Positions 51,282-59,352 of a stretch of 64,000 nt of DNA are shown here, piece by piece. Position numbers and translations under genes: made by a program. The stretch spans positions 310,001-374,000 of the forward strand of contig NZ_WNKU01000001.1 of NCBI RefSeq assembly GCF_009720735.1, read 5' to 3'. Origin of the DNA: Heliobacterium mobile (lineage in GTDB: Bacteria > Bacillota > Desulfitobacteriia > Heliobacteriales > Heliobacteriaceae). Under the pieces are notes generated by a model. The model saw nothing but the letters and a program-made list of their open reading frames with translations, did not search any database and was not told the DNA's origin. Position 1 is the first letter of the stretch; each line of letters opens with the position of its first letter.

Positions 51282-52667
51282 TTACGGCAGTAAAGAGGTT
51301 AGTTGTTCCGTAGTCAACCAAGGGCGGCGGCGGTGCAGCATTCTATGGCAATTAGAACATACAACAGCGAGATCATCTAAACTTGTCTCATCGTTTTCCT
51401 TCATCTCGGAAATCGGTTTTGTGTGGTGTACTTCGATAAAGTCCTTTCCGATAACTCCATATGTCTTCTCAAAATCGAATGTACAAACCTGGCAGATGAG
51501 CTTTTCACCTTCGCGCTTGACCTGTTCTTTTTTCTGATTAACTAGAGTTCGGCTGCGCTCACGTTTTTTATGTAGCCTGTAATAAACCTTTCCTTCGGGG
51601 AAGGTTTTTTCTTCTTCATCCTCTTCTTCGGGGGTCGCTTCTATCTCCCATAGCTGCTTTAAAAGCATGGCTTCGGTATCATTAAGCCGGTAGTTTGTTT
51701 CATTGCGCATCTTTAGGATTCGGAGGCCTTTCAGGTGCTCGTCCTTTTCAAGGTCAGTTCGACGAATCATCCCGTGGAGTAGACGTACTTCTTTTACTAA
51801 TAGCTTAGCACCTTGAACTTCATCAGCTTTAGGGGGATCGCTTTCCCAATACTCATTTTCCCAATCATCGATATAACCGGGCCTTTCAATGACGATAGCC
51901 CTTGCTACAATTCCTCCGGAGCCTTTTTCATAACCGTCTGCTCTCCAGACGAAAACTTCATCACCGATTTGAATTTCATCAATGAAATGACTCTGGCGAA
52001 TAGACCATACAATGGTTTTGCGATCTTCGAGGTAATCGTCGATGTTAAAGTATTTCGGGTTCCCTTGAAAGATCCAGGTGGTTGCCTTCCTGGTCTGAAA
52101 AAGAGTTAGGCCCACGAGTGACAGTTTATATAAGTCGCCATCTTTTTCGACGACACCCATTTCGGTCAAGTAGTTGATCGCGAACTTGGTTTTGTTCGTG
52201 CGGGTGACCTCGCCCCAGTCAGAAGCTTTTCCGATGAGGGGAGCGAATTCCTCCGATAGTGCTTTAAGGGAAATGCCGTCCTTGTGTTTAGCGATGGTTT
52301 GAGCCAAGGTCGCGATGGCGTTGAGAGTGCCATTGCTAGATGCGAATCGGTACAGGTGATCCCGCAGTAAGGTGGACTGCTCACTGGTTATGGTCCATTT
52401 AACTGGCCCGAAGGCGGCATAGTATTTTTTTCCGAGTTCAGTGAGAGAGAGATTCTGACCGGAAAAGCGCAGTAGCCCGAGGTCCTGAGCGAAGCGAGCG
52501 AGATCTCTGAGCCGGGGGCCGGGGTGTTCCACGTTATCGCCTTTCTTGGCTGTTTTGGATATGTTTTCAATGCAGTCAAGGAGGGTAACTGTTTTTCGGC
52601 TACCTATAAAGTGAATAAGGCCGTGGGTAAGAGATATTCTATAAATCGTATAGAGGTTTGACTCCAT
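51282..52667 (-). CDS. Winged-helix/EVE/HNH modification-dependent endonuclease
   Basis: 461 residues. The N-terminal part (about 1-190) is helical with winged-helix-like repeats (NLSLTELGKKYYAAFGP). An EVE (PUA-like) modified-base reader follows: TTWIFQGNPKYFNIDDYL, IVWSIRQ, IGDEVFVWRADG and GGIVARAIVIE (about 196-262). The C-terminal HNH (about 388-450) has CQVCTFDF, EVHHTKP and CSNCHRMLH. EVE-HNH enzymes such as VcaM4I restrict 5-hydroxymethylcytosine-type DNA. The ATG at 52667 has GGAGATG upstream. It probably acts on phage DNA. Confidence 0.82.
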   Translation of the reverse strand: MESNLYTIYRISLTHGLIHFIGSRKTVTLLDCIENISKTAKKGDNVEHPGPRLRDLARFAQDLGLLRFSGQNLSLTELGKKYYAAFGPVKWTITSEQSTLLRDHLYRFASSNGTLNAIATLAQTIAKHKDGISLKALSEEFAPLIGKASDWGEVTRTNKTKFAINYLTEMGVVEKDGDLYKLSLVGLTLFQTRKATTWIFQGNPKYFNIDDYLEDRKTIVWSIRQSHFIDEIQIGDEVFVWRADGYEKGSGGIVARAIVIERPGYIDDWENEYWESDPPKADEVQGAKLLVKEVRLLHGMIRRTDLEKDEHLKGLRILKMRNETNYRLNDTEAMLLKQLWEIEATPEEEDEEEKTFPEGKVYYRLHKKRERSRTLVNQKKEQVKREGEKLICQVCTFDFEKTYGVIGKDFIEVHHTKPISEMKENDETSLDDLAVVCSNCHRMLHRRRPWLTTEQLTSLLP

Positions 52668-52699
52668 TAGCAATCATCTCCGATTGAATAGTGCATAGC

Positions 52700-54160
52700 C
52701 TATTTTTGAGTAGACATGAAAATAGAAGCTCCGTCTGTTGTTACAACAACCGTGCCATCCTTATCGGTCCGATAAACCGGTACCCCTGCATCCTGTAAGA
52801 GCTTTAGAGTCGACTCCGCCGGATGCCCATACTCATTACCGGCTCCAACCGAGATCACCGCATATTTTGGCTTTACGTTGTCAAGGAAACCCTTAGAGGT
52901 AGAGTATTGGCTTCCATGATGGCCAACCTTTAGCACATCGGCCGAAACATCGTATCCGTTTGAAAGCATCTGAACCTCAGACAGATTCTCAGCATCACCT
53001 GTGAACAGAAAAGACGTCTGTCCGTAGTTTAATTTGAGCACGACACTGGAGTTATTCAGGTCATCCGAATCGCCAATTTCCGGTGCCAGGATGACTTCTT
53101 CGGCGCCGGGCACTTCCAACTTCATGCCGGCCTTTGCCACAATAGTTTTAGCGTGATTCTCTTTGACCGCAATCAGAAGATCTTCAAAGGTCCTCGTCGT
53201 GGTCACAGCATTGGGCATATAGAACGAATCAACCTGGTACGCCTGAAGCACATCCGGAAGGCCGCCGATGTGATCCTCATGTGGGTGGGTCGCTATGACT
53301 GCCTCGAGGTCGTCTACTCCCTGGGCCTTTAAGTAATCAACGACTTTCTGACCGTCCGCACGGTTTCCTCCATCGATGAGGATGTCGTTGTGGTTAGGAA
53401 GCTGTATGTAAATCGAGTCTGCTTGGCCCACATCGATAAAGTGGACATAAGCCATTTTGTTGCCCGGTTCGGTAGGTGGCACAGTGACCACTTTATCCGG
53501 ATGCTTATCAGCGTGTTTTAGGATGCCGAGCTTCCGTCCGGGAGAAAAGATATAAACCGTTCGGGTAGCATCATCCCACTTAACGTCCCCGTTAAACGCC
53601 TCTACAACGAATCGAGCGGGGACAACGGTTCGGCCATTAACGATAAGCGGCGCTTGGTCCAATGTGACCGGAGTGCCGTTCTTATATGCGGTTTTTGAGC
53701 CCACAGTGAGCAGGATGGTCACACCGTCTTTGGTGGCCGTTACCGATTGGGTAGGCTGATCCCAGGACAGCTGAGCACCGAGGGATTCAAGGATTCTACG
53801 CATGGGTACCAGGGTTCGCCCGTTCGCCGTTACCGGTTCTTGGTCATCGAGTTTTACCTTTACGTTGGCTGGTTGCCAAGCTGGAGCGGGTGGGGGAGAC
53901 GGGGCCTGGTCCCAAGTTTGTGCAGGTTCGGGGGTTGAGGACTCTTGTTCGGTGGGTTGTTCGTTAACTCGTCGAACGCTGCCGTCAGCATTGTGGTAAT
54001 GGTATTTGCTGGGCTGGAGGCACCATTTTTCGCAGTTGGTTCGGCAGGTGTGGCCGCCATCTGAATCAGTACGGCCAGGGTGGGCAAGAGCGGGTACAGA
54101 TGTCGTAAGTAGAATGGCCGATAAGACAGTTGAAGTAAGAATAGCCCTTTGTTTTTTCAT
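52700..54160 (-). CDS. Secreted ComEC-like metallo-beta-lactamase protein with YHYH and copper-amine-oxidase-like domains
   Basis: 486 residues. Order: signal peptide (1-26, ending PALAHPG), YHYH-type motif (HPGRTDSDGGH, KYHYHN), Pro-rich linker (65-98), a copper amine oxidase N-terminal-like segment (about 100-205 with NGRTLVPMRRILES and NGRTVVPARFVVEAF), then a metallo-beta-lactamase domain (about 235-486). Its metal site is HPHEDH (292-297), with further GDAEN and VGHHGSQYSTS. The last fits the extracellular nuclease domain of ComEC/Rec2 but is free-standing and secreted. The ATG at 54160 has AAAGGTGATC upstream. Function unknown. Confidence 0.85.
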   Translation of the reverse strand: MKKQRAILTSTVLSAILLTTSVPALAHPGRTDSDGGHTCRTNCEKWCLQPSKYHYHNADGSVRRVNEQPTEQESSTPEPAQTWDQAPSPPPAPAWQPANVKVKLDDQEPVTANGRTLVPMRRILESLGAQLSWDQPTQSVTATKDGVTILLTVGSKTAYKNGTPVTLDQAPLIVNGRTVVPARFVVEAFNGDVKWDDATRTVYIFSPGRKLGILKHADKHPDKVVTVPPTEPGNKMAYVHFIDVGQADSIYIQLPNHNDILIDGGNRADGQKVVDYLKAQGVDDLEAVIATHPHEDHIGGLPDVLQAYQVDSFYMPNAVTTTRTFEDLLIAVKENHAKTIVAKAGMKLEVPGAEEVILAPEIGDSDDLNNSSVVLKLNYGQTSFLFTGDAENLSEVQMLSNGYDVSADVLKVGHHGSQYSTSKGFLDNVKPKYAVISVGAGNEYGHPAESTLKLLQDAGVPVYRTDKDGTVVVTTDGASIFMSTQK

Positions 54161-54175
54161 GTGATCACCTTTCAA

Positions 54176-54323
54176 AAAATATCACCAAAAAAATAAAAAA
54201 AGGTTTCCTACTAATGTTACTGGTTGAGCACGAGACGATATCGCAAAGAGAGTTCCTTTACTAGAATCGAACTTAGATACATAGTTACGAAGTAAGGAAG
54301 ATTATTCGGTTATTTTTAGATTT
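54176..54323. other. Short gene-free stretch upstream of the EVE-HNH remnant
   Basis: AT-rich, probably carrying the promoter of the secreted metallo-beta-lactamase gene on the - strand. No convincing gene or promoter was found. Confidence 0.4.
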
Positions 54324-54583
54324 ATCTGGCCCGAAGGCGGCATAGTATTTCTTTCTAAGGTCAGTAAGGAGAGCTTGTAGCCAGAAAAAGCGCAGCAGCC
54401 CGAGTTCCTGGGCAAAGCGAGTAAGCGTTCTCAGTCGGGCGCCGAGGTGCTCCGAGTTGTCACCTGTCTTAGCGTTAGCTCGATGTTATCGTTGCAGTCT
54501 CGGAGGGAAGCCGCTTTTCGGCCGCCTACAAAGTGGATAAGGCCGTAGGTAAGGAAAATTGGCAAATAGTGTAGATTTGTGAT
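54324..54583 (-). pseudogene. Decayed copy of the EVE-HNH gene N-terminal part
   Basis: The - strand text here matches that of 52401-52667 over most of its length: CTGGCCCGAAGGCGGCATAG occurs in both, and AAAGTGGATAAGGCCG (here) matches AAAGTGAATAAGGCCG. The reading frame is broken by several small gaps and stops. Only the first about 90 codons are left. It marks a former second gene or the junction of an old rearrangement. Confidence 0.8.
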
Positions 54584-54709
54584 TTCGACATTTGTAAATT
54601 AAATCCAATATAAAATTCAGCAAATGAATTAATGGGTGGGTGTGAATTATCATAGTGGTTGGGTTGTTGTAAATACAAAACCAGATAGGTTATTAAAAAA
54701 AGATTGGAC

Positions 54710-56353
54710 CTAATTATCTATAAAAAAGAGAGGAAATGAAATCTTATAGCCATATAGCTCTGCTGTTTCAATTCCGACTTCATACTTTCCGTCAACAATA
54801 AATTTTTTATTAATAAAATAGTCGTGTATGAACATTAACCCGTTATTTAATAATAACTCGGAATTTAATAATAAATAATATGGAAAAAAAGCTATATTTT
54901 TTGTATTAAGATTTTCATATAAGGAATTTGTACCAACATATGATTTTTCACATATGCCCTTCAGGACGTATTTTACATTGATTTTTTCTCCGAAAATTGA
55001 TTCAAGGATGGAAGTATCTCTTATGAATGATTCCTGTCGGATTAATTGACTTACAGCACCTTTTTCTTTATATAAAATTGATTTTTCCACCGAGTCTTGA
55101 CGGACTAATTCTAACGTGCCTGTTGGAGAAAGGTGATCTTTTGCCTCAACAATGAGTAGTGATTCTTCCGTTTTATCAAATATTAAAACGTCTATTTGAA
55201 CAGAAGTTCCTTTATAAGGATAATGCTGCTTTGGGGTAACTACCATATAACGTCTAAATTTACAGAAAAGATGCGCTAGATTATTACACATTAATGGCTC
55301 TATTACATTAGTATGATAAGAGTCATAAACGGGATATTTAATCTTCCATGTTTTTTCTAGTACAACTTCACTGTTAATACTACTCATTAGACTAGGAGCA
55401 GTATAAATATAATCATCAGTTGATAGAAAGAGAGGCGTTCTTTGAAAATTAGTGTATGCATTATTTTCTGATGCATTATAAGTAATATCATTAATTACAC
55501 AAGAGACAATACTCGGATGAATCCCGGTAATTAAAGAGCAATGATTTACCAAATCCGATTTAAAGAAGTATATTAGTAACAAATTTTTATTATTATATTT
55601 TTGTAGTAAGCACTGAAAAGTTAAATATAACCATACTTTTTGAAAGTCCAATACTGCATATAATCCGTTGCTTAATTCTAAGTCAAACCATATATATGTT
55701 TCTAAAAAATACCCAAGTAATTCATTAAATAATTGTTTTTCATACGTTTCAATGCTCTTTATTAAATAAATATTACTTCTTTTTTTTACTAAATCAAATA
55801 ATTTCTTTTCAAACCGTTGTTTGCAACGTTTTGCAGCGTTTGTTATAGTTAATTTTTCGGGGTTATTTGAATACCAAGACTCCAACTTGTAATTGTCTAT
55901 TTGTAAATTTGTATGATTAAAGATTAACGTATTTTCTGAATCAAAATTACATGTATACCTATCTTTTTTAAAAGCTTGGAAACATGTAGAGAAATGTGAA
56001 TATTTGCATATTTCCGTTAGGTAATTATTCATTTCTGTGCCGATTTTGAATTGAGATCTAAAATCTTTTTGTAATTTAGATAGGTCGGCTTTTTTTGAAT
56101 AATAAGAAATCAATATATTTATTGCTGTATCTGTTGTGTTGATAGATTGACTAGATAACTTAATAAAAGTATTATTAATATCTCTAATAAGTTGATAAGT
56201 GATTAAAAGATAAGGTATCAATAGATCTCCATATATTAACAAATCTTTTTGTATATTATCTTTAATACTATTATCTATAAAAGATAATTTCTGATAAATT
56301 AGGTTTTTGGAAGTGTCAGAGGTCATTTTTGAATCGACCTTTCTGATTTTCAT
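54710..56353 (-). CDS. PD-(D/E)XK nuclease-like protein, AT-rich cassette
   Basis: 547 residues, mostly helical N-terminal half. The C-terminal part holds a likely PD-(D/E)XK site: Asp388 in VQIDVLIFD, then Glu403-Ala-Lys405 in LLIVEAKDHLSP, followed by a Lys/Gln pair in KEKGAVSQLIRQ. This predicts a restriction-type nuclease fold. The codon use is very AT-rich, unlike all neighbours. It is 7 bp downstream of the HEPN-like gene on the same strand. A shorter start at 56326 has AGAAAGG 11 bp upstream and may be the true one. No known family recognised. Confidence 0.7.
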   Translation of the reverse strand: MKIRKVDSKMTSDTSKNLIYQKLSFIDNSIKDNIQKDLLIYGDLLIPYLLITYQLIRDINNTFIKLSSQSINTTDTAINILISYYSKKADLSKLQKDFRSQFKIGTEMNNYLTEICKYSHFSTCFQAFKKDRYTCNFDSENTLIFNHTNLQIDNYKLESWYSNNPEKLTITNAAKRCKQRFEKKLFDLVKKRSNIYLIKSIETYEKQLFNELLGYFLETYIWFDLELSNGLYAVLDFQKVWLYLTFQCLLQKYNNKNLLLIYFFKSDLVNHCSLITGIHPSIVSCVINDITYNASENNAYTNFQRTPLFLSTDDYIYTAPSLMSSINSEVVLEKTWKIKYPVYDSYHTNVIEPLMCNNLAHLFCKFRRYMVVTPKQHYPYKGTSVQIDVLIFDKTEESLLIVEAKDHLSPTGTLELVRQDSVEKSILYKEKGAVSQLIRQESFIRDTSILESIFGEKINVKYVLKGICEKSYVGTNSLYENLNTKNIAFFPYYLLLNSELLLNNGLMFIHDYFINKKFIVDGKYEVGIETAELYGYKISFPLFFIDN

Positions 56354-56360
56354 ACTGAAA

Positions 56361-57482
56361 TTAATAGTAATGCTTTTTTGGTACGTTTTCGTTGGTTAAA
56401 CTTAAAGGTAGCATTTTGATAAATTTTATATTGTCGTCGTACCACCAGAAAAGGAGCTTAAGTGTATTCGGTAAATTATCGTCAATGATTTTAACGAAGT
56501 CTATCGATGTTTGTAGAAAATCGAATAGACGCAAATTATTGATATCTAACAAAGGTTCTAGTTGTGATTTATTTGTTGATAAGTCTTTAAATGGGGAAGC
56601 GTGAACATAACGATCTCTATGTCTTAACATTTTTTTGTAGTTTTCATATAAGACTAACGTGCTATTTTTGATTTGAGGGAATAAGTCATACAAGATCTTA
56701 TCTATGATGTAAGTATCGTCTATTTTTTTTATGCGATTCAAAGATTCAAGTTTATCTTTAGTAAGATAATTGCTGTTCAATATCGTGTAATATAAATTAT
56801 ACAAATATGATTCAACATAAGTTACGGATAAAAAAATCAACTGTCTATACAAAGCAGATTGTTGATAGAGTAATGCCCTGTTGTCCCTATTGGTTATATT
56901 CTCTAAAAGGCTTTTTCTGTCGGTAACTTCCCAATTGTTAATTTGGTTAAATACGTCGACGTAATAATTCCATTGAACCTTTAAATCATTAAATATAATC
57001 ATTTCAGGATATGTTGGAATTAATCCCTTAATAGTATCAAATTGAAGCCAATGATGATCTGATACAGACGATTTATTAAAGAATTGTTTGGCATTAATAA
57101 TGCGGGATACTTCGCTAACTTGGATCATTGTAACCGTTTCTTTAGAACATTTGTTAATTAATTCTCTAAAAAAACTAATTATTTTATTTAGTTTTTCATC
57201 GTTATACGGTTTTAAAAAACCTCGCAATTCAAAAGATTTTTCTACTTCATTTTTAAAGTTCTCCAAATATATATTCAATGACTTATCTTTATGATGAATA
57301 GTCAATACCATTTTCGCTATGGATATATTTAATTCTTGGCTTGCACTAAGGTGATTACCTGTAATTAAATTTATAAATATTGAGCATAAGCAATATTTAA
57401 AAACTTGTTTCTTTCTCCCGGATGTTTTGCTTAATGTATCTCTACTGATTAGTATTTTTAAATCATTTAACTCTTTTCTCAA
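56361..57482 (-). CDS. HEPN-like protein, AT-rich cassette
   Basis: 373 residues, all helical. Near 220-230 is FLSVTYVESYLYNLYYTI, and at 285-294 is MLRHRDRYVH, an Rx4H-type HEPN catalytic motif (Arg289, His294). HEPN proteins are often RNA-cutting toxins of defence and toxin-antitoxin systems. The N-terminal 200 residues are not recognised. The TTG at 57482 has AAGGGTGATG upstream. It is the first gene of a two-gene AT-rich unit with the PD-(D/E)XK-like protein. The role is inferred. Confidence 0.65.
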   Translation of the reverse strand: MRKELNDLKILISRDTLSKTSGRKKQVFKYCLCSIFINLITGNHLSASQELNISIAKMVLTIHHKDKSLNIYLENFKNEVEKSFELRGFLKPYNDEKLNKIISFFRELINKCSKETVTMIQVSEVSRIINAKQFFNKSSVSDHHWLQFDTIKGLIPTYPEMIIFNDLKVQWNYYVDVFNQINNWEVTDRKSLLENITNRDNRALLYQQSALYRQLIFLSVTYVESYLYNLYYTILNSNYLTKDKLESLNRIKKIDDTYIIDKILYDLFPQIKNSTLVLYENYKKMLRHRDRYVHASPFKDLSTNKSQLEPLLDINNLRLFDFLQTSIDFVKIIDDNLPNTLKLLFWWYDDNIKFIKMLPLSLTNENVPKKHYY

Positions 57483-57514
57483 ATTTCATCACCCTTAGAT
57501 TAAGATAAGCCTAA

Positions 57515-57543
57515 GAAAAAACACCCCCGGTGGGTGTTTTTTA
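57515..57543 (-). terminator. Bidirectional terminator between ImmA-like gene and the AT-rich cassette
   Basis: AAAAAACACCC (57516-57526) and GGGTGTTTTTT (57532-57542). Serves the leftward ImmA transcript and abuts its stop codon. Confidence 0.85.
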
Positions 57544-57864
57544 TGCTAACTCAAATAAGTCTGCCATTTTTTCAATTTCAGTCCTCTGCATGTCCAAACC
57601 AACGATATATCCCACAGTCGGTAAATCATAAATGATATGTTTTATTTCGTGACAGAAGACTTCGTATTGCGTTTCAGCGTTGATATTCCCGTTCATGACC
57701 AGATGATACCGACCTTTTCGACTAACATACACATAGGCATGTACACTTGACGGTAGGTTAGCTATGGTCGTCCGGATATTAAAAGCGTTCATGACTTCAT
57801 GGAACGGAATGGTTTCGTCGCGCAAGCTTCTAAGGAGCTGCATATCCAACAGTTTTACGTTCAA
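57541..57864 (-). CDS. ImmA/IrrE-type metallopeptidase
   Basis: 107 residues with the zinc motif HEIKH in YEVFCHEIKHIIYD (about 72-77) and a following Glu in IEKMADLFELA. The family (DUF955, ImmA) cleaves Xre-type repressors to switch on ICE or phage genes. It is directly downstream of the ImmR-like gene on the same strand. It begins TTG with AGGAGGCG upstream. It is short and lacks the longer C-terminal part of many ImmA. Confidence 0.88.
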   Translation of the reverse strand: MNVKLLDMQLLRSLRDETIPFHEVMNAFNIRTTIANLPSSVHAYVYVSRKGRYHLVMNGNINAETQYEVFCHEIKHIIYDLPTVGYIVGLDMQRTEIEKMADLFELA

Positions 57865-57901
57865 CTACGGCGCCTCCTCGATAAGTTTGGCGCAGGCCAG
57901 A

Positions 57902-58300
57902 TTAACCTTCTTGTGCTTCCTCGTCTTCGATTGCTTTAATGACTCGGATTATCTTTTTTATGTCCTCGGGAGACATGGGGCGGACTTGCTTGAATAGGAG
58001 CTGGAGGTCGTCTCGATCTTTTAACTCATTAAAAAATAAAGCAAGCTCGGTATCGTCTGAGAGGGCTCTTTCTATATCTAGAACTGCTTGTTTAGGAGAG
58101 GGAATATCGGTTCTACCTAATAGGTAATCAACGCTAACTGAAAAAAAATCTGCTAATAATCCGAGAGTGGTTGCATCAGGACTGCGTGTACCGTTCTCGT
58201 ATCCAGATATGGCTTGCTTAGATAGAGAAAAATGGTTTCCTAGCTCCGTTTGACTGAGACTTTTTTGTTCACGTAGCTTTTTTAGTCGCTCTCCTAGCAC
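57902..58300 (-). CDS. Xre-family repressor (ImmR-like)
   Basis: 132 residues. An N-terminal helix-turn-helix (SLSQTELGNHFSLSKQAISG, GYENGTRSPDATTLGLLADFF) and a C-terminal helical region with ED-rich tail are seen. It is paired with an ImmA-type protease and has a divergent neighbour, as in ICEBs1-type switches. The GTG start lies about 16 nt from the predicted TSS. Its promoter spacer contains the 17-bp operator O1, so it is likely autoregulated. Confidence 0.9.
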   Translation of the reverse strand: MLGERLKKLREQKSLSQTELGNHFSLSKQAISGYENGTRSPDATTLGLLADFFSVSVDYLLGRTDIPSPKQAVLDIERALSDDTELALFFNELKDRDDLQLLFKQVRPMSPEDIKKIIRVIKAIEDEEAQEG

Positions 58301-58322
58301 GTATGTTCACCGCCTTAATAGT

Positions 58323-58446
58323 ATTATAAGTCCGCAAATAGTTGACTTCAAACAGTAATAGTTTTGTCCGCAAAATGCAGAATCAACCCTTGACAGTCCG
58401 CATAATGCGGACTAAAATACGATCAAGAAGTCCACAAAATGCGGAC
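58323..58446. promoter_or_regulatory. Divergent promoter region with four 17-bp operators
   Basis: Sites with consensus GTCCGCANNATGCGGAC: O1 58330-58346, O2 58366-58382, O3 58396-58412, O4 58430-58446. O1 occupies nearly the whole spacer of the leftward promoter TTGAAG (complement of 58346-58351) - TATAAT (complement of 58323-58328). O3 fills the 17-bp spacer of the rightward promoter TTGACA (58390-58395) - TAAAAT (58413-58418). O4 lies just after the rightward start. Binding by ImmR or the divergent Xre protein is inferred. Confidence 0.85.
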
Positions 58447-58463
58447 AGGGGGGTGAGTCGATC

Positions 58464-58745
58464 TTGTTAGAAAAATTAAGAACCATTCGAGAAAATTCAA
58501 GCTTAACTATAGTTGACATGGCAAAAAGACTGGGTATTTCTAAGCAATACTACTCTCAGTTGGAGCGTGGGGAACGCAGGTTGTCCTATGACATGGCTGT
58601 TGACATAGCTATGGTATTTAATATGACCCCAGACGATATTTTTTTACCTGTTGAGTACGCAAAATGCGTACAAGAGAACTTCTCAAGCGTAACAATTAAA
58701 AACGTAGATTATCATCACCGTTCACCCCCTAGGGCAGCGATTTAA
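58464..58745 (+). CDS. Xre-family regulator, divergent from ImmR
   Basis: 93 residues with a helix-turn-helix near the start: SLTIVDMAKRLGISKQYYSQ and LERGERRLSYDMAVDIAMVF. It reads away from the ImmR-like gene, behind the TTGACA promoter whose spacer is an operator. The TTG start has GGGGGGTGAG upstream. It ends KNVDYHHRSPPRAAI. Possibly the Cro/Xis-like counterpart. A fifth operator-like palindrome lies inside the gene (58655-58671). Confidence 0.88.
   Translation: MLEKLRTIRENSSLTIVDMAKRLGISKQYYSQLERGERRLSYDMAVDIAMVFNMTPDDIFLPVEYAKCVQENFSSVTIKNVDYHHRSPPRAAI
58655..58671. promoter_or_regulatory. Operator-like palindrome inside the Xre gene
   Basis: GTACGCAAAATGCGTAC has the same core (CGCANNATGCG) as the four operators at 58330-58446 but a changed outer base pair (A/T instead of C/G). 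It is in the 3' part of the gene. Silent conservation or chance cannot be told apart by eye. Confidence 0.45.
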
Positions 58746-58772
58746 TTACTGATATTTGTAAGGGAGGAATGG

Positions 58773-58850
58773 TTGCCGCGCAAGCCTCCGGCCATTGAAT
58801 ACCGCTTGTTCAGAAGGAGGGTAGTTGATGGATCTAGAGGGTACCCATGA
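58773..58850 (+). pseudogene. 25-codon remnant of the small gene at 59605
   Basis: TTG start with AGGGAGGAAT upstream encodes MPRKPPAIEYRLFRRRVVDG and ends after 25 codons. The first ten codons match the gene at 59605 (MPRKPPAIEYRF) almost base for base. It overlaps the start of the next gene, whose AGGAGG ribosome site lies within it. It may be a truncated duplicate or a real leader peptide. Confidence 0.45.
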
Positions 58851-59352
58851 AAAAAGAATGGCCATCCCGGAAGGGCAAGTTCCGGAAGGCCTGTTCAGTA
58901 AAAAAGATCTTCATTGTATCGCGAGACACATTCAGGAATACGTCGAGTCATTAAAAGAAGCACGAGAATACTCGCCAAATGCCTGCCAGTATTGCGACTA
59001 TGCCATATCAGATAGTTGTACGTCATCTAAGGGCTTACTCGACCCATGGCCGGCATTCTTGAAGCTGTCGAGAATCACTAATGTGAATATATCTCCATGC
59101 AAAAGCACTACGTGCGTCCAGGAAGTGCAAGTTCCGGAGCGGCTCACAACTGTTGAATATGATGTTCGTGATCTCGCAAAAGTCTGGTTGACCAGTGATG
59201 AGGCGTTTTATCAAATGATTTCCATCATGGAAGGGGCCATTACCCTCATGACGCCTGAGATCAGTGAATTCTGCGAAGTCCCATTTTCAAACTGTTACCT
59301 CATTGGTATCCGGGAGGATAAACGGGTGTCCCTTTCTGAGGAGGCCAGATGA
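58828..59352 (+). CDS. Hypothetical Cys-containing element protein
   Basis: 174 residues (ATG at 58828, AGGAGGG upstream). It has two CxxC-type Cys stretches (NACQYCDYAISDSC, NISPCKSTTC) suggesting a metal site, and a C-terminal helical part. I do not recognise the family. First gene of the rightward small-gene run; its end overlaps the convergent gene at 59300-59503. Confidence 0.6.
   Translation: MDLEGTHEKRMAIPEGQVPEGLFSKKDLHCIARHIQEYVESLKEAREYSPNACQYCDYAISDSCTSSKGLLDPWPAFLKLSRITNVNISPCKSTTCVQEVQVPERLTTVEYDVRDLAKVWLTSDEAFYQMISIMEGAITLMTPEISEFCEVPFSNCYLIGIREDKRVSLSEEAR

Noticed and set aside
58330-58446. Four evenly spaced repeats as a CRISPR array
   Set aside because: Repeats are only 17 bp and palindromic, spacers are 13-20 bp, and they match promoter positions; these are operators.
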